NCBI GenBank assembly: GCA_022496805.1
Contig: CM040106.1
Location: 5,518,001 to 5,582,000, forward strand
DNA from: Pohlia nutans
Lineage: Eukaryota > Streptophyta > Bryopsida > Bryales > Mniaceae
Reading direction: 5' to 3'
DNA length: 64,000 nucleotides
How positions within the stretch are numbered: position 1 is the first letter of the stretch; every line of letters begins with the position of its first letter. Below, piece after piece: positions 57,721-64,000 of the stretch. The notes below the pieces were generated by a model that ran no database searches, had not been told where the DNA came from, and saw only the letters and a program-made list of their open reading frames with translations. The translations under genes were made by a program, and so were the position numbers.

Positions 57721-59390
57721 ACGGTAAAAACAATTTCCGTAACAAAGTGGTCTCAGAAAGATGAAGATCATTTACGAGACCTCAACCTCGGTACTACTAG
57801 GGAGCCCAATATCATTTGGATCGGTACTACCAAACTAGAGACCCTCCTCTCCGGAGCGAAAGAGTTGTTCCATGCCTTCTAAGATGTCTTTGCGTGGTCG
57901 TACTATGACTTGTGTGGAAATCTAGAGCATATTCCTCCACACAAGATCGACCTTGACACCAGCATCCCTCCAACTCATCAGGTACGCTATTGGATGAATC
58001 CAAACTATGCTGAAGTCGTCAAAAATGACATTGACAAACTTTTGTAGGCCGATTTTATCAAACCAGTGGACCACGCCACCTGGTTGTCACCAATTGTGGT
58101 GGTACTCAAGAAAAATGGCAAACTTGGAATTTGTGTGGATTTTCAACGTCTCGACAAAGAAGGACCCGTACCCGCTACCTTTTATCAATGAGGTACTCGA
58201 CTCGGTAGCAGGCCACGAGATGTACTCCTTTCTGGATGGTTTCTCTAGCTATCATCAGATCAAGATTGCCCCGGAAGATCAACACAAGACGGCATTTATT
58301 ACCGACTAGGGCGCTTTTGTCTGGGTCGTGATGCCATTCGACTTGAAGAACGCTCCCCGATATACCAGCGCGCAGTCAACTAAGCCTTCAAAGTATATCT
58401 CGGAGAATTTCATGAAACTCTTCCTTGACAATTTTAGCGTGTATAGTAATACCTAGACACACCTCGACAAACTCTGAAAATGTATCATGAAATGTCGTGA
58501 GTTCGATATTAGTTTTAACCCTGAAAAATGTTGTTTTTTAGTTTAATTCGGTGTCATTCTTGGTTATGTGGTCTCTTCCGAAGGCAAATCTCCCAACGCC
58601 AAGAAGATTGACGCCCTTGTCACGATGCCTCACCCCCGCAACATCAAGGACATCCTCAACGGATTGGCGCAATTCAACAAATGTTTCACCAGAGACTATG
58701 CAAGAATCATGGCGGCAATCACCATGTTTACTCAAAAAGATGAACCATTTACCAGGACTACCGAGTGCGACGAGGCATTTACCAAGATCAAAAAGCATTA
58801 CGTCAACACTCCAATTCTCGTTGCCGTCAATTAGAAGCTGGAATTTTACATTCATACGAATGCTTCCGATATCATGTTGGGAGCTATGCTGGCTCAGAAC
58901 CCTACCAGAACAATCGACCAACCCATCGTCTACGCATCACAATTTTTGAGCCGCGCCGAAAAGAATTATACTACTACCGAGCACAAAGCATTGGCAATGG
59001 TGTATGCCATCAACAAATTTTGACACTATCTTCTCAATAACAAATTTGTTATTTACGTAGACCACATGGCCTTGGTATATTTGGTAAACAAGACTCAGGT
59101 CTTAGGTCGCATTGCTCGATGGCTCTTATTGTTTTTGGAGTTTGATTTCAGAGTCGTTTACAAATCGGAAAAGACAAACGGTATTACTGATGCGCTATCC
59201 CGGAACACGGTAGCAGAAACGGCTTTCGGAATTACAGATGCCACTTCCGAAGCACAGCCTTTCAGCATTCAACCGGAATGGCTCACCACCGTCCAGGACT
59301 ACCTCCAAACGGAAACCTTCCCTTTCGACGCGATTACCGAGCGCAAAAAAAGGTTAGCCTACCGAGCCCTTCTATTCTAGTTAGTAGATG
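57721..59390 (+). pseudogene. Reverse transcriptase and RNase H, copy B2
   Basis: RT blocks: YWMNPNYAEVVKNDIDKLL, WLSPIVVVLKKNGKL, then a frameshift and DPYPLPFINEVLDSVAGHEMYSFLDGF, IKIAPEDQHKTAFITD (58160-58308), VMPFDLKNAP and KLFLDNFSVYS (58410-58445), with D-N again in place of the Asp pair. RNase H: FYIHTNASDIMLGAMLAQNP, YASQFLSRAEKNYTTTE, FVIYVDHMALVYLVNK and GRIARWLLLFLEFDFRVVYK..GITDALSRN (to 59210). A linker reaches 59380. Several stops (TAG, TGA) are present. Confidence 0.87.
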
Positions 59391-60480
59391 GCACCTTGTA
59401 CCGGCAGAGCAAGGATTTTTCTTTACAAAAAGTTGTCACCGTTGATCAAATTCCGTTGATTATTTGGGAGCATTATAACGGCAACTCCGGAGGACATTTT
59501 TCTACCGAGATTACGACTCGGAGAATCCTTGATGCAGGCTATTGGTGGCCGTCTCTGCACAGAGACATTTTTTAGTACTGTTGCAACTGCAATGAGTGTG
59601 AACAGATCAGTGCTGTTGTGAACCGCTAAATTACTTTCCATCTTACCAATGGAACATATTATGACATGGAGCCTTGATTTTGTGGGCCCCCTCAAATGCA
59701 CACCCATAGGGAATCGGTACATCTTTGTAGCTACGATCTACGCCACCAAATGGGTCGAGGCGGTAGCACTTTGGAACAACACAGCCAGGGATACGGCAAA
59801 GTTCTTAGCCATTTCGGCTATCTTCTACACTTCGTCAACGATCAAGCTGAACACTTCAACAACAAAGTCATCCACACCCTTATGGAACACTTCTTGCTAC
59901 GCCACACGACGTCTACAACTTACGACCCTCAAGGAAACGAACAAGCTGAATCCACAACCAAACTGATCGTCCAACTGCTCCTGAAATTGGTGAATTACAA
60001 CAGGACTGACTGGGACCGCCAACTACCGACGGTCTTATTTGCGTCCTGGATTGCATTCACAATTGGTACTAGCCATACCCCATTTCAGCTTTGATATGGC
60101 ATCACCTCTTTTATGCCTTCCGAGTACCTAGTACCAACCAAGAACACACCGACCGACTCCACGCCCCAGCGCGTCCTCGCAGCTCGCATTACAGATCTGG
60201 AGCGATTGGACGAATCGCGCTACTGAGCCCTTGAAACTCAAGGGATATCATCGTGGAACCGCTCGCAATGGGCCACCACCTTGGAACCAACACATCAGTT
60301 CCGAGACAACACCTTCTGAGACCCCATCACTGTCAACATCAACAAACTCAAGCCTTACATATATCTAAATGATGACCAGCTCCATCAAGCAGCAAGGACG
60401 GCCCGCGACAAAAGCGCTGACCTCTTCCAACTGGACACACAAGACGAAGACGAAGCCGATGAGACCCCCACAACCTCCAA
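59391..60480 (+). pseudogene. Integrase, copy B2
   Basis: The zinc-binding part reads TTRRILDAGYWWPSLHRDIF followed by CNCNEC (59515-59600). The catalytic core starts [32 protein letters not shown] (59667-59770), with frame changes after it, and continues as [19 protein letters not shown] and [16 protein letters not shown]. The C-terminal part (QLPTVLFASWIAFTIGTSHTPFQL) is retained, but about 120 bp containing the GPY/F module of B1 are missing after HQFRDN (60310). Confidence 0.82.
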
Positions 60481-60887
60481 TTTTATACGGTGGTGCTTTC
60501 TCTTAAACTAGCATTACACGACTTAGTCCTCCAATCAACAGCTCGGACAACAACAGGACCGGTGACAACAAGAAACTCAACACCGACTTGAAATACCGCA
60601 TCGAACCTAGCTCCAACCTAGAAATCCGCAATGGCTCCAGCACTGAGTCCGAGTTCCGCGTCTAGGCAAACACCACACCACCTGTCGACACCGCACCAAC
60701 ATCCGAACATACCGCCAACATCGGTACGACCACAACAAACACCGCACCATCCAAAGCTAGGTTCGGCAGCCCCCAACTCTACCGCGCCGCCACCCAACCT
60801 AGTTACTCTCTCTAGACTTGGCGGATCCACTACTTCTTTGTTCACTCCACCGCCTCCGCCACTCATTTCATTTTTCTCCCCTTCTAC

Positions 60888-60893
60888 TATTTA
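60888..60893 (+). promoter_or_regulatory. TATA-like motif, copy B2 accessory region
   Basis: TATTTA within CTACTATTTAGCCCC, followed by a long CT-rich leader. It is equivalent in place to 15845-15850 in copy B1. Confidence 0.3.
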
Positions 60894-61150
60894 GCCCCTT
60901 TCCTCCATACCTTGTTCCTCTACCTTGGTTCTCTCCCCTTTTCGGTTAATTGTCCGTCTCCGCCCTCCTTCTCCATCTACTGTAGTTCTTCCACGGCCAT
61001 CACGGCCAGTAGCTGCTGCCCTCCGGCATTCTTGTAACTAACACTCTCGATTGAGGTGAATAGCGCGGCTTAGACTTCGTCCTTCCTCTAGCATGATAGC
61101 AAATCCTCCCTCTTTCCTCTGTGAACAAAAGAGCGTTCTTCTTCGTGTTG

Positions 61151-61164
61151 GTTTTTGCAGGATG
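61151..61164 (+). promoter_or_regulatory. Candidate 3' splice site and start, accessory ORF copy B2
   Basis: GTTTTTGCAG is followed after one base by ATG. In copy B1 the equivalent is TTTTGCAAG directly before ATG. Position relative to the conserved domain matches family A. Confidence 0.45.
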
Positions 61165-63454
61165 ACAGTACTGAAGAAGATGGCGGTAGATGGCCGCCGC
61201 ACTACTTCCACCACCTCGACAGCGACACCGGTAGGCAAGACATGGCAGGAAATCAACTGCCATCCGATGAACTACATGGCCGCGTGGAGAAACTACGCCG
61301 CCAATAACCCAACCAAACGCGCCTGGTTCCACCGAGTCGGCCTCGAATTCTATGTTAACCTTCCGTAGAACCGTACCCATGTCCGAGCCGACGTCGTGGA
61401 GAACTTCATCAACATCGCCCACATTTCTCGCGACTCAATCATCGGCCATGTATACGGTGAGACCTATGTAAATACCTCGGCTACCATCACCACCATACTC
61501 CACCTGTCGCCTAGTGCGACAAAGACGGTCAACCTCAGCCCCAACCCTAAGACTTACGACAAATGGACCAATAAAACCGGATTCATCCTCATTCACCAAC
61601 ACAACAGCCACGTATGTAGAGTTTGCAAAGGACAAGTTGACTTAGAAGCTCAGAAGTACGGGATTGTACGGAGCATCTACTTCAAGTGGAAGCAGACGCA
61701 TACTTTGCACAGTTGTATGCTTCTCCTCCTCACAGTAGACGACATTATCGCCAACAGTACCGAGAGCTAGGATTGGAGCAGTACGCTGCTTCGACAACTC
61801 CAAACCGAGGTCTAGACCTTTTACTAAGGTTGATCAACGCACTGTTACTCGGCCAAAGTCAGGGATATGCTCCTCCGCGCATGAAAACCAATCCTCTCAA
61901 CTGCCAACCCGGCCGCGCCAGTTCCCGCACCGGCCACGACACCACCGCCAACGACACACCACCTTTCAATACCAAGTATTGTCATCCGGACCTCACCCGG
62001 CAATTGGCGGCAATCTCCACCTCTACCAACTCCTAGCAAGCCAATCACCAACCCTGGTATCCACACACGACTCCGCAACCGACTGCACTAGGCCTCCACA
62101 TCAACAACGAAAAGGAAGGTCAGACCACAGACTTGGCAAACGGCCGATGAAGAATTACACGAATTTCGGCAGGCGAACGCCCCGACCACAAAGAACGGCA
62201 CCAAGCGTGCACGGCGATGATTTGTCCTCCACACACTCTCAACCTCGACCTACGCCGCCACCACAAGACCCGCCCCCAACACCACCAAGTACTACCGAGG
62301 AGAACCCTCACTACCAGATCATCAACCAGTACTAGCGAGTACCACACCGGCTTGTACACAGCCACTCTTCTCGCCACCACCACTCCAAGGTACCCATCCT
62401 ATTGGAGTCACCCGGACTATTGGCATCCAAGTTTCCCCACAGTTCGCACCACCGCGGCCAACTTCGACTCCCCCAACGACGCGACTATCGGACGCAGCCC
62501 TACCGGACAGTTTCTCCAGGCCCTTTTGCAACCTCGAACAGAAGGTCTGTCTCCTGCATTGCATAGCAGGTAATAACACTGAGGTACTAGCCTAGGTAGG
62601 AACTCCACTCCACGACCTCACCGTCAGTTCGGACCGCGAGACACACCAATGTCAACACGACTGCACGCAAAATTGGATTATTGAGTTGGAAGCGCAACTC
62701 GCTACCGCATCAGCATTACCTCGCTAGCACACTTCCGACCTTACCCTGATTTGGAGGAAACAAGACTAGTACAGCACCAAATTGGAGTCTGCTTCCGCAA
62801 GACTTCAAAGGCAACAAACCTCACTAACCGCGATAGCCGAAGAACACGATCAGCTTAAAACCAAGAGGACCCGGGCCAACATCACCATTGACTCTCTCCG
62901 ACAATCCTTCTTGACACAGATGACTTCCAACGCAACACTTTTGACAGAGCTGCAGGCCACGCTTTAGGAGCTCAAGAAGACCAAAGAGGAAGAACAACAC
63001 TATGCGGAAGTGCAAGCCAACACATTCTACATGCTTCGACGCTACCGATAGGCTCATCCGAATTTTGACAAAGGTGACCAATCACCAACACAATCGACCG
63101 ATACCAACATCATCAAGCGTCGGGCATTCTCGAAAGGAGAATCCATCCAGGCCCCTCCGTTACTGACCATGGGATTAGTCTTGCTGTTTGAGCAATCCTG
63201 CCTTGGTAATCTTCTCAGCCCCACTGCAGTCTAGCAAGGCAACATTCGCCCGCCATCTGAAGGCACACTAGGAGGATCACACAACAACACTGCAGCAACC
63301 GAGGAAGCTCCAATGACGCCCTGTTGTTGATATGTCGACCCTCCCCCCGTCTTTAGCGTGCCGCCAATGCATAGTCCTTTCTTAGAAGAGTTTTTTTGTC
63401 TAAACTATATTTTTACATGTTCCACGTGTGAACTTGGTTTTAGAAGGGAAATAC

Positions 63455-64000
63455 TGTTGACCGTAAATTAGGATATCGATGGGTCTATCGATCTAAGTTT
63501 TTACCTTGGTAATTTTCTAAGTTACCACAGCAAGTAGATCTAGGAAAATATTTTTGTTAATGGTAAAATAGTTACCTATCGATAGTTCTACCAAGCTCCT
63601 TTTTTACTAGGTCAGTAATTTCCCAAATTACCTCCAAAAGTAGATCTAAAACGGCTTTTTGACCGATCTAACTGTTACAAGTCAGATCGGGTTGTACATG
63701 TATAAATGCAGTAGTGCCAAACCTCTTGGCAAGCATTGTTTTTCCCATTCTCATTTCCTATTGTGTTATTTTGTTTCCTTGTGTGTTTTGCAGGGTTCTT
63801 CTCTACATTCAGCTCTCTTCTGTCTACTTGCTGCTGCATTTACAATTAGAAACCTTTATCCATTACCTTCCTTTCTCACCTTAGACCTATGCTGAGATCT
63901 TAGATCTACTACCGAGTAGAGTCCGGAAGTCCTAGATTTACTATCGAGTATAGTCCGGAAGTCCGAGATCTACTATTAAGTAGAATTGGAAGTCCTAGAT
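63455..64000 (+). repeat. 3' LTR of gypsy copy B2, runs off the window
   Basis: It starts TGTTGACCGTAAATTAGG after a purine-rich AGAAGGGAAATAC. A TATAAATG box lies at 63701-63708. It is already longer than the 418-bp 5' LTR: a segment with GTAATTT and AAGTAGATCTA occurs twice (63510-63550 and 63615-63655), and a minisatellite follows at its end. Confidence 0.85.
63902..64000 (+). repeat. 32-bp minisatellite in the B2 3' LTR
   Basis: Units begin AGATYTACTAYCGAGTA and continue with GTCCGGAAGTCC at 63902-63933, 63934-63965 and 63966-63996 (31 bp); a fourth begins at 63997. Each unit contains a small CTACT...AGTAG inversion. The array may continue beyond the window. Confidence 0.85.

Larger units (their letters stand above)
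60640..63360 (+). pseudogene. Accessory ORF of gypsy family B (copy B2), broken
   Basis: A Pro/Ser-rich upstream part (60631-60894) and a pyrimidine-rich spacer lead to an acceptor-like TTTTTGCAG (61160) and ATG at 61162. The conserved domain follows: FHRVGLEFYVNLP, ADVVENFINIAH, HVYGETYVNTSATITTI (61320-61500), then DKWTNKTGFILIHQH. The Pro/Thr/Arg-rich linker spans 61850-62500, and the coiled coil 62782-63050 (LTAIAEEHDQLKTKR, ELKKTKEEEQHYAEV). The tail ends near 63330. Stops and frame changes are scattered throughout. Collinear with B1. Confidence 0.75.
34403..64000 (+). mobile_element. Ty3/gypsy family B, copy B2, with nested insertion
   Basis: On the plus strand: 5' LTR (34403-34820), primer site, gag start, then copy A2 (36121-56439) as an insertion, then the rest of gag, protease, RT, RNase H, integrase (56440-60480), accessory ORF (60640-63350), a purine-rich tract and a 3' LTR that runs off the window. 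Order and protein content match copy B1. It sits in a copia remnant on its left. Nearly every domain carries premature stops. Confidence 0.85.

Noticed and set aside
1..64000. CRISPR arrays, bacterial operons, rRNA genes
   Set aside because: Repeats here are LTRs, TIRs, minisatellites and an AT-rich tandem array without regular spacers; coding regions are eukaryotic transposons, and no rRNA-like sequence was noticed.

Overview
The window is eukaryotic nuclear DNA, most likely from a land plant. It contains long Ty3/gypsy LTR retrotransposons, a CACTA element with the usual 3-bp target duplication, canonical GT-AG introns, plant-type telomere-like motifs, and AT-rich intergenic sequence between GC-richer retroelements. 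A piggyBac-type transposase and an uncommon transposase type make a non-flowering lineage (moss, lycophyte or fern) my guess; this is inference. I see no intact host housekeeping gene. Almost everything recognisable is a transposable element, and most are broken by nonsense codons.

Layout. 1-3392 (+) is the 3' end of gypsy family A, copy A1: an accessory ORF and the 3' LTR, inserted in an acidic reading frame (3393-3884). 5915-8231 is a 2.3-kb non-autonomous TIR element holding a CACTA-like MITE, a ~165-bp tandem array and a tRNA-derived SINE. 8690-12745 holds remnants of another gypsy RNase H and of an unknown transposon protein. 13117-19688 (-) is gypsy family B, copy B1, lacking its 5' end. 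21.4-28.7 kb is a split coding region whose core is a piggyBac-like transposase, interrupted and flanked by MITEs. 33.1-34.4 kb is a copia RNase H remnant split by a MITE.

34403-64000 is a nest. The copia remnant was hit by family B copy B2 (+). B2 was hit in gag by family A copy A2 (-; 36121-56439, LTRs at both ends). A2 was hit by a 1.48-kb CACTA element (36927-38403, TSD GTG) and by an 8.46-kb DNA transposon (42663-51122, TSD AGGT) that carries a transposase gene plus two passenger genes. Removing that transposon and one TSD restores an uninterrupted pol frame, which confirms its ends.

Two systems stand out. The first is the 8.46-kb transposon: TIRs of about 16 bp (weaker to about 50 bp), a multi-exon transposase with DFAEN and SDxxxxQFK motifs, a coiled-coil/RING-like passenger protein, an intact 195-aa passenger ORF, and a dense AGTCCA/TGGACT motif array. 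The second is a long accessory ORF placed between integrase and 3' LTR, in sense orientation, in both gypsy families. It encodes an N-terminal globular domain, a proline-rich linker and a coiled coil, and is preceded by a TATA-like motif and a splice-acceptor-like site, suggesting separate expression.
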